From Thereva unica (taxonomy: Eukaryota; Arthropoda; Insecta; Diptera; Therevidae): 64,000 nucleotides of DNA. Both the position numbers and the translations under genes were made by a program. The first letter of the stretch is position 1; each line of letters opens with the position of its first letter. This document shows positions 27,331-40,117 of the stretch, piece by piece. Where the stretch lies: NCBI GenBank assembly GCA_949987705.1, contig OX465286.1, positions 3,449,445 to 3,513,444 on the forward strand. Direction: 5' to 3'. The notes under the pieces were generated by a model that worked only from the letters and a program-made list of their open reading frames with translations, had not been told where the DNA came from and ran no database searches.

Positions 27331-28949
27331 GTAATGCTCTCGACTTAGCAGCACGCGCATGATGCCTTGGTGGCAAAATGTAAATTATCCCATCCAATAA
27401 AAAAAAGATGTAAGAAATAAGTTGGATAAGAACACACATACATAAAGCCGTACTGGAAAACAAGTAGTAATAAATAAAAAAAATAAAATGTCACAAATTA
27501 CTAAATTGATTTATGAATTGATTTAATAATTACAAAAATACTTCAATTAGTGCAAAATTCGTCTCCGAATCAATCTGCATATATACACATTGATGAAAGA
27601 CGGAAGGGTAGCTCGAAATAAAAAATATATACATATATAGTGGCACATACCATACACACTATTGATGATACAAAAAAAATCATCCTGCTTGTTGGGGAGA
27701 AAAAAAACTTGATGAATGGAAGGTGATTTTTTTTTAATTGAAAAATAAAACCTTTTAATAAAAAATGAGAGAAAGAAAAATCCGCACACAAATGAATAAT
27801 GAATGAATGAAAAAAAATACACAGTGACAAGATATTTTCAGTTATTACCTGATTGAAAGTTGTGGGCCATCGTAGTCAAAAAGCGCGGAGATAGAGCGAG
27901 ACCACCTCTCTGCTTCAACCCTTAAGTTATACTAACCCCTCACTCTCCATCCACCCACCCGGTTCCATCTGTACTCGTTGTACCGCATTCCACCAATCCG
28001 ACCAGGCACTATACTATACACAGCAGCAGAACTCAAGTAATCACAGTCTGTTGTGATGGTTTTGGAAGGTAGGGTGGGGGTTGAATGGTGTGGTTGGTGG
28101 TGGTGTGGTGGCGATTCATGAGGTTGAGGAAGGGGTAGCAGAAAAAATAAATAACTAAAAAAAACACAGGCTATACGTGAATCAAAATAACGAGAATTTT
28201 TAATTTTAATTGCAATATCAATTATATTCGGTTATTGATGCTGATATCCATTGATATCGCTCTGAGATGAGTGTGCCCCGTACACAGCTGGGCGAAGCAG
28301 GGGAAGTGGGGATGCAGGGCAGTTAGGGGGTAGCACTGAGCATTTATGCATATACATGTGGGCACAAGATGCATATTTACTCTTCTTGTTTTTTTTTATA
28401 CCGCGACATTCATTTTATTACATTTTATTATATTTATGCGCTTTTATGGATTGCGTATATCACTTTTGGGCACACACAATATACCCCTCCGATAGCAGAG
28501 CCCAAATGATATTTTCAGATATGTTGAAAAAGCAGAAGAAATTAAATTGCATTTTATTTATTGTCATGTTGTTTGTTTCGTTTTATATTTTATTCTGATA
28601 AAACAGAATATCTCTCGTTAATCTTTTATTCATTTAATGTTGATGATTGTAGAGCGCGCAATTATACGATTGATGGAGATAATTGGTAGATAGATAAAAC
28701 GATTGAGGCATTCAAATAAAAGACAGTTTCCATGCTGCACAATTTATCTTGATTAAATTATACAAAGCTGATTTAAATTTTGTAAATTTACTACGCTACC
28801 ATCGCGGGTGAATTTATAATAATACACTTTTAATGAGCATTTGTTTTATTGAATCCTTTTATGCTTGTTTTTTTCGATTTGGACTATGCGATCATTCTAT
28901 CGCAGATCCTCAGTTGTAGTTAAGGGGATGTTAAGAGTTTGGCCAGCCA
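27331..28949. other. A+T-rich DNA without a supported gene
   Basis: Mostly low-complexity A/T sequence. A less A+T-rich patch at about 27860-28140 contains GT/GGT-rich repeats on the plus strand (28069-28112). On the minus strand of the same patch a short ATG-led segment runs into CAG/GTAATA, a donor-like splice site at about 27850. This is too little to call an exon. Confidence 0.4.
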
Positions 28950-29498
28950 TTAGATTCTCATTGTACACTTAGATAGAATGAAGGACAGTCCACGTTTTGT
29001 TAAAAATAAGGCAGTACGTCGTAGTTTGGATTTGGCCAATCCAGGCACGACCCTCCTGTGTTCGGCATGTTTAATCAAATGCCCTGATCGGCAAATGGGT
29101 TTTTCACCAACTACTGGGTGCTACAATAATCTGTTCCGGACCAATGCTGGCTGGTCGGAGTTCTGTCTAGCCAGGGAGTCCCCGATTAGAACGTCTAACT
29201 CATCAGAGTCGTCCCAGAATGCTTTAGACTTGGGCCTACGGGACGTTATGGCTCTGACTTCCGCTTCGACAACCGACAACAGCCTAAACGTGTTCAAAAA
29301 CACGAACGTTGTACGCTTGACATTGGACACCCGTAGTTCGAGAATCGGCAGCACAAGACGTGTCCCACCATCAAGCGTCCAAAGATGAAGGGGGTTTATA
29401 GCACCGTGTAGATTCGGCTTAAACTTACTAGAAGACATCACACCTGAACGATAAAACAGACTGATGTTTCCTAAGCTTGGGTTTCTCCCACAAAACAC
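28950..29498 (-). pseudogene. Coding-like remnant, function not recognised
   Basis: On the minus strand a frame runs 183 codons from ATG at 29498 to TAA at 28950, interrupted only by one TAG at 29121-29123. The tract is also clearly less A+T-rich than its surroundings. The first part (125 residues) includes LWTLDGGTRLVLP and FWDDSDELDVLIGDSLARQ; after the stop, KPICRSGHLIKHAEHRR and FLTKRGLSFILSKCTMRI follow. The plus strand is also open for 136 codons (28978-29388, starting MKDSPRFVKNK), so the true strand is uncertain. I recognise neither translation. Base composition and near-open length suggest the remains of a gene or transposon frame rather than spacer, but this is inference. Confidence 0.35.
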
Positions 29499-29778
29499 TA
29501 TCAGTTAAACACAGTTAAAATCATATTGGTCTCATGTATTTCACTCTATCAAAAGAAGAATCCACAAAAATCGCTCTAAGTCACCTCGAAAAATGGAAGA
29601 AGCCCCCATAAAGACAGAAATGAAACACACAAAGATGCCCGCCCGAGTTCACAATGCCAGAAGTGCCAGTTTCTTATGGATTTACAACTTTTTAATTAAG
29701 CCCTGTTTAAAGACAATTTCATGGGAAATTACTAACCCAGAAATTATCCAAATTAAAAATGGTTCCGCCCGACATTCT

Positions 29779-29928
29779 TCACCTCCTTTCATTCTGATGC
29801 TTCTGATGCTGGTGATTACCTCTGGGACGCGATGGTCGTCGTTCTGCGGCTCCTCTCGCCTCCTCCTGGTATTCATCGGATCATCTATAATCTGGTAGTG
29901 GCCCCGGCGAACAGCTCTGGTTGCTCAT
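29779..29928 (-). pseudogene. Short coding-like fragment with an in-frame stop
   Basis: From ATG at 29928 the minus strand reads MSNQSCSPGPLPDYR, then TGA, then an open stretch rich in E, R, Q and H (SDEYQEEARGAAERRPSR...). The GC content here is higher than in the flanks. It may belong to the same decayed unit as the remnant at 28950-29498. A different frame, MNTRRRREEPQNDDH..., ends at a donor-like CAGAGGTAATCA near 29815, so a broken exon is an alternative. Confidence 0.2.
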
Positions 29929-29939
29929 TTTATTATTTG

Positions 29940-32376
29940 GTTCTTAACTTAATCATTTTTTTTAATGCGTGATTTTGTGTTACCTGCCTTACACACAGAA
30001 GAAGAAGACTATCTCCATTCGCCTCACCTGTTTGTGATTTTTTGGTGGCGACCTTTTTAGCTTTTATACATTTAGTATGTATGTATGTTTGTTTTTTGTT
30101 TTTTTTGTTAGGAGGTGATGTTTTTTATCCGCGATTTGGTCATGTTAAACTTTGCGGTTCATTTCTTTTGTATGGTGCAGAAAGATAACGAGATTATACT
30201 GTTTTTTTTTTATTTTTAAAATCACCACCACCAATAATGATAGTAGCAACATAGTAGTGTACAAAGCCATCACTCAATGTGCCCCTGTAGTACAGGTGAT
30301 TTTTTCCCGTGCGGATATTTAAATTTTTTTAATTTTTTTTTTATATTTTGGCAAGGAAAAGCAAAATGAATTTAAAACTTAGTTCTTAAAAGCGGCAGGT
30401 GAATTGGCCGTAGTCGTCGTCTCCATCGTCGCCCGGTGAGGGAGCGATTCATCTTGGGTCATTTGCCATTCACACAATCCATCCATGTACGTCCATACTT
30501 GTCCCATACTTACATTCATCCATATATATATACATATGTAAAGCACTCGGGCTTATCTCGGCGCATTTCTTTATGCATATTATTTGCGATTTGTTTCATT
30601 TCTCATATTTTTTGTTGTTGTTGTTGTTGGCTTTTCATTTATTTCATTTATTTATTTTTTTTTACCTTCAATTTATCTGACAGGTATAAAATGAACTGAA
30701 ATTCGTTACGTCTTGTTATTAAGCGTTGAGGTGTATAACACACGGTGGGGGGACGGAGCTGGCGGAAGGACTATGACAAAAGGAATTTTTACTGTTATTA
30801 ATTATTTACAGCTTAAAAGGTGAATGAAATAAAAGAGTTATAAATAACAAAACAAAAAATGATGCGCTCTTCTCCCCCGGCTGATGGAGGGATTATATAC
30901 ATTGTGGTACTAAAAATATATTAAAAGAAACAAAACAAAAATTAATATATTACAAAAACTCACAAAAAAAAAATACTTGAGTCATTAAATAAAATATAAC
31001 AGAGACTGGACCTTATACTGTGGCCTCCTATATCCGAGAATGGATATATGTATATCCGAGAATGATATAGACTATATATGTGAAAAAAAAAACATTTTTG
31101 TTGATGTTTGCTGCCTGCAGCTTGATTGTTAGTGGATTAACTAAACGAGCAGAGGAGGCTAATTTGCCTGCTTACCTTTTGATTTTCACCTGGGCATATA
31201 TATTTCTGTGTTCTGTTTTTTTCTCTCCCTCCCCACTGGATGGATGTTTTGTGTGTTGTGTTGTTTGTAATGCCCAGTTTTTAATGCTGGTGGAGTAGCA
31301 CGACAGTCGAATTAACAAAAAAATGCATTTTTTTTGAAAATGAAAAAATGAAAAACAACAACAACAAAAAACGTAATATAAGAGATTGTTGAGTGTATAA
31401 CTCATCAGTTACGCATTGAGGGGCTTGTTTTTTTCGTTCTGCATCAAATAGTGTCGTTTTTTTATTAACTTTTGTAATTGAAGTCCAGAAAAGTTACGCT
31501 TTTACTTGAGTTGATTTTGTATATAAATTCTTTATCATTTGTAATAATTAAACACAGTTTTTTTTGCTCCTTTTTTTTATCCTTTCGTTTTGTTTGTGAA
31601 ATTGTTTGTGTCTTGGTTTGATGGCCGCGTATTTAATTGCAGTTTATTTATATAAAATTAAGAAATCAATTATTTCCCCCCTCCCCCCTCCCCCAATAAA
31701 AAACAAAAAAAAATTCGCGCTCAACCATCATTTCAAAAATGACCCATGAAATTTGAAGTCACACATTACTAATAAAATACTCAGAACTTCATCTTTAATT
31801 TAATATAAAACAAATTCTAATACTGCAAATATATTTAATCAATCATAATTAATAAAAAACTCATTAAATAAATGCATTTTTAACAATTAAAATCAGTTAA
31901 ACAGTTAAAATCCTAACGACTACCCCAAACTGTGTCTTTTTGACTTGTCATTCAACGCCATCTAGCGGAAAGCCCTTTATGCTTTCTAGTTCCACATTTG
32001 CAGATTTTTGTTCTTTGCAGAAACTTCGGCGGCCATCATGAATTTGCAGAGATCGTTTTATTTAATTTCAAATGTCACAATGGCCGAGTTCGAGTTTTGC
32101 TCGTTAAAAATTAAAAAAAATACGTTAAATACTTTAGTTTTTGATTAATTGTGATGGTGAAATTGGTTATTAAAAGTTAAAGTTTTGTTTTTTGGTAGTT
32201 TAAAGTGTTAATCTGGTAGAAATTTGCTTGTTTTTACTTGGTAGAAGCAGAGCCTTTCTAGGTTAAAGCCCTCGTAGTAAAAATATTATTTAATTCCTTT
32301 TTAGTTTTATTATCATTATTTTAATAAATGGAAAGATGTAAATCTTTCTGGAAGTTATCAATATAGCAAACCAAAT
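29940..32376. other. A+T-rich DNA with microsatellites, no gene seen
   Basis: Contains (TTG)n at about 30612-30630, a C-tract of the form CCCCCCTCCCCCCTCCCCC at 31676-31694, TATATCCGAGAATG repeated twice near 31030-31064, and many A/T homopolymers. Open frames are short and low-complexity. Confidence 0.5.
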
Positions 32377-32574
32377 CTATGAATAGTCTTCCAGAGTGAA
32401 ATAATTATCATTATTTTCATATACCAGTGAATGAACTCGAGCTTGTGGAGGCGGTGGAGGTGTCGAGGTGTCCTTCTAATCCTCTTATTTTTGTACCTGT
32501 CATAAAATTGGGCCGTTATGGTACATAAATTATACGTTCTAGGCTCGAAAGCATGTTTTGTAGACTATTCATAG
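32377..32574. mobile_element. Possible small terminal-inverted-repeat element
   Basis: CTATGAATAGTCTTC at 32377-32391 is matched in reverse complement at 32560-32574 (14 of 15 positions), bounding 198 bp. No convincing target duplication flanks it and no second copy was noticed, so it may be a chance inverted repeat. Confidence 0.3.
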
Positions 32575-35500
32575 CCGTTTTTTGTTTGTGGATCAATCCA
32601 GGTAGCTTTCCATTTTGCCCTAACGTGTCACTGCCCAACGTGTTTGTGGGATTGCTCCAGTTTCGGTACGAATATACCTGGGCTATTAATTAGTATATGT
32701 TTTTGTTATACATACTAGGGAGTGGGGTCTTACGTAGCGTCAGTCTAGCAGCGGAAATTGTATGTGCGAGCATTGCGGCCAGTCAATCTCCTTGTCTAAG
32801 ATCTTGTCGCACTTTTTTTTAATGTGGTAAAACCAAGCTTAGGAATCACCCTTTGCGCCAGTCTATCCCGCTGTTTAAGCCCTTAATTAACTTGGAAGAC
32901 ATCTGTACGAGTATATTCTGAACTCTTATTCCGGTATTTGTGTCGAGGTGTTTTAATTGTATCAGATGTACTAGTTTATACCATCATCTGGTATATCCGT
33001 GGACGTGGTGAACCGGACTAAGCTGACAGACCTGTGGTTATAACTTCAGTAGACATTACTCTGTTTTTGTAATCCCAGAGCCCTGGAAGCCTTGGGATCC
33101 TGAGGTCAGCCTTCCAATTTTGTACTCAGCTGTATCTGTAGCATAGTACCGAATATATTGATGCCATATACCATCAACCATCCTTCTTTTCGAATTTTTT
33201 TTAATAAATTTTTTAGTGTATATACTTAAATAAATTGAATTCCCCAGAATTCCTTTATCATCTCTATAGTTTATGTACTGTAAAGCTTCTTCAGTCTCTT
33301 CTCTCTCTTCACGGTGAATCCTTTCAATAGAATATCAATGCCCATTTTATATAAATGGTAATTTCCAAACTGAGTTTAGATTAAAAAATCAAAAGTTGTT
33401 CAAGAAATATTGAAGACAAGTTAAGTTCTTTTTTTTTGTTATATTTTTCATTCTCTAATTTCTTTTAAAAAAATAGTTTTTTATTTGATTTTTCATTTTC
33501 ATTTTAGTTTTCTTGTTGTGTTACATTTTCTTCCATTCAAGCAGTGAATATTTCTTCTTTTTTTTTCTACTATCCTTGTTTTCTTTATTCATTCATAGCT
33601 CCTTTGAGTCCTTTCTCCTTTTCAAGAAGCAACTGTCGGGGCGGGTAGAATCATTTTGTAAGACTTCTATAAAATTATTTTTTTTTCTTGCAATCTCTCA
33701 AGATATTTCTCTAGATGGTATCACTGAAAGTGGGTTGTGTGTGTATTAGTTTAATATATATTTTTATTTTTATTTCATGTATTTATTGCAAAGGACGAGA
33801 AAGTGCAATTTCCTTCTTTATTTTTTTTAAATCTTTTTTTTCCTCTATACTAAAAGGCGCTTGTCCACTCGTGTAGGAAGAAGTCGTAGAAGTGGAGTTT
33901 TGTTTGTCTCCAAAGAATTTTCTTTTATTTTATTTTTTTTTTTTGATAAAAGATTTTTCTTCGTTCTTTTCCTAGAATTTTATTTATCACCTCCCATCTG
34001 CCAGTTTCGCAATAAAAGAGTGCGCTTAAATTTAATGTTCGCATTCACTATTTCCTTTCTTTTTTATATAGTTATAGTAGTATATATGTCGAGTGGATAT
34101 TTATATGTACATAAAATCGATCCTTTAGAGATGCTAACGTAAATTTAAAGCGTATATAATATAAGAGGGCACATCCTATGGCCACTGGATTATATTTCCG
34201 TGGAATTGATTATAACTCAAGTATTATCCAAAAAAATAGGTTATTGCTAAAAGAGCGAAAAACTTAGAAACAAAAGATAAATTAAAAAATTCAATAAATG
34301 TTAATTTATTGAAGATACAACCCTCCACACCTACATACACTTCCCTTATCAATAAAAAAAATTACCACGCAATATAATTCAGGATTTATTCATTATGTTT
34401 ATTTTGTTCTGCATTTATTGAAGCATATAATAAATTTTCCAATTACAAAATGCGTGTTTTTTTTAATATTATTGATGATGATGGATACCAATTTTAATTT
34501 TTTTTTTGGGGATTACTTAAAATATCAATTTCCAAAATATACCAATAATTTTTTTTTGGGTAGGATTTATTGAAAAATTTATATCAGACATCCTGAATTT
34601 ATTGAAACAAAAAAAAAGCAAGAGTAGTTAACCTTTAATAATTGAATTATATGCAAAACGTGTTCTGGTTTAACATACTTATACAATTCTTTGTTATAAA
34701 CATCACAGGTAGCACAGGTATATGATGATTATAATCATCTCGGTCGTGTTCCGATTTGTTGTTACAAAATTCTCTTTCTAGTCATTCATATATAAAACAC
34801 AAAACATAGCCACGCCCCACTTCTAGCTAAATAAAGCAAAATAAATGGATCTGTACTCCAATTTGCTTCCTGTGTTGTAACAACAATTCTCTTCATTTAA
34901 AAAGCAATCATAAAAAGAACAAACAAAAAATGCGGGGGCATCCTTATCCATTGAGATACGCGCAATTATATTCATCTATGCTGACTAGTTACCTCCCCCT
35001 TCAGTGCCGTTCAGTGCTCAGACGACGACGACGACGGTTATCAAGATTCATATTATTTTCCTGAACCCCATCCCCCGTCGCCCTCCTAGAGAGCTATGCC
35101 TGCGAAAATCTGGCAATCATAAAACGTATGCACACAATCAAAGCCAAGAAGAGGAGGAAACAAAAAAAAAAAAAAAATAAAACATAGAAGAGAGCTTTCA
35201 ATTATTCACGTGCTAGTTAATGGTAGCAGCCACCCACCTACTTGGTTGATAATAGGCAACCTATGTAAGCCTTGCCGGTCATGTGAAGAGCGTCGTCGTC
35301 GGTCGACACAGCAACACTATTCCACCTACAAAGCTCCCTGAAATGTTATATGTATATCGGTCGGGGATTTGTACGACAGCCTAAAGTGTATTGTTTATGT
35401 AAAAGCCATCATCATCATTATCATCGTCATCATCATCTATGTACAAAAATACATCTATGCTGGCGCTGCTATGCTATTCTCTCTGCGGAATCTCCCCAGA

Positions 35501-36422
35501 ACCTAGAGAACCAACAGCCAAGCCCCAGCACAACAATATCAGCAGGCACCAGACCAAATTGGCACAAACAAAAGCATTATCCGAAAAAAGGGGGGGTCGT
35601 CTCCATTGTATGTTGGGATTCTTCTATGCTTGTTTTTTTTTTGTTTTTCATTTCTATATCTCTTTTCTATGGGGTTTTTTGTTTCGGGATAAGATTGTGT
35701 GTAGTGGGCGAATTATTAACCAACCAGAAAAGAGTCTTGTTCTACATAAGCTTTCCTGATGGAACAAAGGCTGAAATGATTGGCTCTCCTCACCGGTTCA
35801 GAAGTTTATGGGTGGATGGGTGCCGTGTTTCTTGTTTTGTATTTTGTTCGTATAGCTTAAACGGAGAGGAGCTTTTTAGATATATATATATACATATATA
35901 CATATGTTGGCATCTTTATTTTGTTCTACTTTCTCTCTATGGTTTTTGCATCTAGCTCGAGGAGCTTTTGTTTTTATAATAACTATTTTGTTTTGCTTGT
36001 GTTTTATTTTGCGCGAAAGCTTCATGCTGACTCGATCGTTGGATATATATGTATGGTATGTAGCAATGACAACTATGCGAACAAATCCTCCTTAGTTGCA
36101 ATAATCAATCTCAAGTTGAGTGTATTGAAAAGTAAAATTTTCCGAATTTTTCTGCCCGAAAAAACATATTCTAAAAAACATTTCTTTATCTTCTTAAATG
36201 GTAGGACTAGGGCCTCTTGAAACCTATTTTCTTCTAGTCGCTTTCCAGGCTTGGATCTTCATAGCTCTTTATTGTAATCCGCGAGATCAAGGGAAACCTT
36301 AGCCCTGTTGCACTTCACTCTTGTCCTTTCTATATCTCTGTCCTAAAAAACAAATAATATTGAAAAAAAAATAAATAATATAATTCAGAGTTTTCAGAGT
36401 GACTGTTCCTTGTGAGTCAGGT
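32575..36422. other. Long A+T-rich stretch without a supported gene
   Basis: 32.58-33.13 kb is more mixed in composition and could be an old element, but no motif is recognisable. 33.2-34.3 kb is T-rich on the plus strand. (GAC)n lies at 35024-35036 and (ATC)n at about 35407-35437. The open frame at 35350-35955 (201 codons, the longest in the window) encodes a His run from the ATC repeat followed by Phe/Leu/Ile-rich sequence, which looks like chance. Confidence 0.5.
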
Positions 36423-36430
36423 ATTCTAGG
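36423..36430. repeat. 8-bp target-site duplication, left copy
   Basis: ATTCTAGG here is repeated exactly at 36660-36667, immediately outside the two ends of the MITE at 36431-36659. An 8-bp duplication is characteristic of hAT-superfamily transposition. Confidence 0.9.
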
Positions 36431-36659
36431 CAGGGCCGGCGTTTGACTTTTTTGCGCCCGGTGCAGTATGCCATATTGCGCCCCCATCATTTCTATTCAT
36501 TTTTTTTATCGCAGTAAAGGACAATGGAAAAAGACACAAACACTCTTTGGAATGCCTTTATTATATGAAAATGGCAGTATGGTAAATTTTGTTCATCTTT
36601 TCGATGAAATTGCGCCCGGTGCAAATACACCAATTACACCTATGAAAGCGCCGCCCCTG
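36431..36659 (-). mobile_element. hAT-type MITE, complete copy
   Basis: This 229-bp element has ends CAGGGCCGGCG and (on the other strand) CAGGGGCGGCG, typical of hAT terminal inverted repeats, and is flanked by the perfect 8-bp duplication ATTCTAGG. Two subterminal TGCACCGGGCGCAA blocks lie in the same orientation as each other (seen here as TTGCGCCCGGTGCA at 36452 and 36610). Read in reverse complement it aligns along its length with copies at 48773 and 59831, including a shared internal GTGTCTTTT block and AATGAA block. It has no transposase, so any movement needed an enzyme supplied in trans. Confidence 0.92.
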
Positions 36660-36667
36660 ATTCTAGG

Positions 36668-39600
36668 CACCTAGTCACAAGAACATTTATTTTTTTATTT
36701 TTAAATAATTCACATCTCGCGTTGAATTTTGTCTTCGTGTAATATAAACCAAAGTCTGGGTCCAAACCCCCCCCCCCCCCATATTAAAACCTAAAACCAC
36801 TCGAAGACCAAACTCTGAGGGTAATGCAGCGTAATTATTTAAAAATTTCCCAAAATATTTTCAAGCTCATATCTATCTTTTTTTTATAATTTCCCTTTAC
36901 CTCTACTCTTATTTCTTTATGCTCCTTTAATCCCTCATGGGACATAGGGCGGTCATAGGGCCTCTATCTACTACTAATATTATAAAACATTACGCTTTTA
37001 TTCTGTTAAAAGTTTTTTCTAGTAAAAACATTAAAATTGGATTTTTTATTTTTATTATTTTTTGCTACCATTCACTCTTGTGCACATCATCAGGTGGCAT
37101 GGCGCTCCAATGTGGTTGGTTCTTTTTTCTTGGCCTACCGAGAATCGAAAAGTTTCTTTTCAAAACATTATTTTTAATCGCATCTTTTAACAAATGAAAA
37201 GAAACTAAAATAATTTTGTTTCTGTGTTGTTTTCTTCTTTATTATTATTTATTTTTTTTATTTAAGTTTTTACTGAGGATTCAAAACGAGAAAAAATAAT
37301 TTAAAAAATACCACAAAAATTTTGTTTAACTATTTTCACTTCTCCAGAAACAAAAAAAAATTAAATTAAAAAAAAAAAGTAAATGAAAGCATAACTTCAA
37401 TGATTCAAACTTAAATTTCTACTTTAGAAGTTAAGTAAAGGAAAAAATAGGATAATATGAAGAAGAGGAAAAAAGACTCGTAGACATCCTTTAGAATCGT
37501 AAAAAGTTTATCTGTTCTTTTTCTAGGATTACCGTCTACCTCTAGGCATCCATCCCCTAGTTCGTTCATTTATCCTTTACCACCCAACAGTAGTGCTTTA
37601 TACACAGGGGGTGGATGGGCTGGATCGGCCTTGCTTTTTCAGTGCGGGAGAGAAACTACTGCACATTTTATTTCAATCTAAATTGGAGCTTTTATTTATT
37701 TTTTGTATTATTATTTTTTTATTTTATTACTTATTAATTTATTTATTTCCCTTCTGTTTTTTTTGTATGTATTTCTCTTTATATTTCCATTCTTAAACCC
37801 CCGCCCCCGCACGCCCTATTTTCTTGTGTGGTATTATTATGAGAAAGCTTAAAGCTCTTAAAAGCTCTCTTGTTAGACCAGCGATATTAACTTTTGTTGC
37901 TGGTTATGTTTTGTCTCTGCCAAATTCGGCCTGCCACCCCCCCCCCCCGCTCCACTGTGCGGGCATATTGCTTTTGGATGGCAGCACATTGGTTGCTTGG
38001 TGGGTGGGTATGGTTGGTATGGGTGGCTGGGTGGTATGGCGCTGTTGTATATCCAAAAAGCTTCCTTTCTTGCTTTTGTGCTACTTATTGTTGTTAGATT
38101 CTTCTTCTTCTCCCATTATATACCTCTAAGCTTTTTGTGTGAAATCTTGAATAGTATCTTATGTATTTAAGCTTTTACATAGATATATATTTATATGGAA
38201 TGCAGCCGTTTCGATACATATATCTACTAAAATGTACATGATATGTACAATATATACATAGAGCTTTAGGTGCTTTTTGTCGTATACGGTTTTGTATTCT
38301 TGTTGTTGATTCGTGCTGATTCTGGTTCTGCTTTTCCTTCTACTACTGTTAGGGGATGCTGTAGTTGTTGCTGCTGTTGTTGATGATGATAAAAGTCTTA
38401 CTGAAAGGAGCCCCATGCCTAATATAAGACAATAAAAGAAAATTTTCTCAAGAATAGAGACCATGATGATGTGTTTTTTTTATTATATTATTTTTATTTT
38501 CTCTCTCTTGGTTGTTTTGTTACTTTCTCTTTACCTAATGGAAAATGCGTGTACAATTTTTCTTCTGTATATACATATATATAAAACTTTATATATATAT
38601 AAAAATATACACATATATATACAGTTTTCTCTTTTCATTTTATATTGTGTATTCTTATCATCCTATGGGATTTTTGTCTTATTGGTTGGTGGGGGAAGAT
38701 TTTTTTCCCTGTATTTTTTGATTTATACAATGTTCTATCCAATAACAGAAAGAATAAAAATCAAATAATACACAAAAATACAACAGAACCAGAAAATAAT
38801 ACAAATATGTACATATATATTTATGTACATTTATGTAATGTAACGTTTATTTTCTTCTCATAATATAACCTAAGAAATGATGAAGGACACTATGAAAGGT
38901 TTATTTTCTTACATATATGGTCTTTCAACAAGAGGTGTCAGTTTATTTGGACGAAAAATTGCAGTATTTTCTTTAAAATTTTTGATTTTTATAATATTTA
39001 TAAAAAGTTTAAGCTTTGGGGTTTTTTAAAAAACAAAGGCAGCTCCAAATATCGGTAGCGCATCCAATTTATGCTTATCGTAAACATACCTTACTAACGG
39101 AAAAAATCTGTCTTTAATTGAAGAAAACTGAGCCTGAAGATCTCTAATAAAAATTCTTCTTGTAAGCCTTCTTCAGACCTGGAAATGGAAATCTTCGTAG
39201 AAGTGGTATCGCAGCCCCACAGTCAGATATAACTCATCAATAGCCCAATACACGAGCGCTCCATCCGACTTTGCCGTCAAAACAACAACAAATTCGAGTG
39301 TATACAAATTGTTGTTGTTTTGGCGTAGCATGGTAAGATGTATATGGCCGTTCGTGTATATGGCCTTCAAGGTTTACCTTATTCTGAGCCAAAACGCCGC
39401 TTAAGACAAAGTTTTTTTTTAAATTCTTTAGGCCGCTGAAGATCCGGGAGAGATTCCAAATATATTAGGTTAAGCCCCTTAATCCAGGTCTCTATCAGGA
39501 ATTTTGAGGTGGACCATGAGGTGCCACAGAAGAGCTGTGGATCCAGGACCAACGTCTCAGACTCCTCGTCTCAGCCCACTAGACGACTGTAGATCGGCAT

Positions 39601-39703
39601 AAAAGCTAAACTTTCCCCTCGGCTCTTCGTTACAAGCGATTATTCTTTAGATGAAATTTTTATCATATTTTTGCCAATACCGCAGATCTTATATCATCTT
39701 TGA
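36668..39703. other. A+T-rich DNA with C-tracts, no gene supported
   Basis: C14 at 36767-36780 and C12 at 37937-37948 are strong homopolymers. TATA-type dinucleotide tracts lie at 38570-38625. A minus-strand frame at 38159-38464 begins with a hydrophobic stretch (MVSILEKIFFYCLILGMGLL) and then Ser/Thr-rich sequence, but it rests on (CAA/CAT)-type repeats and has no other support. 39.17-39.68 kb is more mixed in composition and may be upstream remains of the LINE that follows. Confidence 0.45.
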
Positions 39704-40117
39704 GTGCTTGAATTGTTGCTGGAGAATATTGGTGTAGAAAATAGTCTATTGGTATTCAATCGCACACAATCTCGCTGGCCAATTCAAGTCTCAATATCAA
39801 GAAATTACACTCCACAAAATATTTCAATTATAGCCATTATTTTACGAGATTTGTGGCATATTTTATTCCGGGGGGCATATCACACCTACCGTCTATTCAA
39901 GTGAGATCTTTATCTGATGCCAGATCGATTCTATAAGCTTGTGCAATCCGTTTCTATATCTTCACCCACATATTTTCACATCTCAATTGTTATTCTATCT
40001 TTTCTTGGGGCTTTATTGTTTTTAAGTTTTATCATAGTTGATTGGACATCGTCCATTTGTAGGCACCTCACTTTCACTAGCAGCACCAGTATCCCATACA
40101 TACATCATACATAAATA
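39704..40117 (+). other. Possible upstream part of a decayed LINE
   Basis: Two adjacent plus-strand open stretches (39704-39904 and 39917-40114) lie directly before the recognisable LINE frame. I cannot identify endonuclease motifs in them, so membership of the same element is inferred from position only. Confidence 0.2.

Noticed and set aside
35350..35955. 201-codon open frame, longest in the window
   Set aside because: A His run from an ATC microsatellite, then Phe/Leu/Ile/Tyr-rich low-complexity sequence; other frames overlap and no domain is visible.
38159..38464. 101-codon minus-strand frame with an apparent N-terminal membrane segment
   Set aside because: T-rich sequence easily gives hydrophobic residues, and the Ser/Thr/Gln-rich part comes from trinucleotide repeats. 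No splice or homology support.
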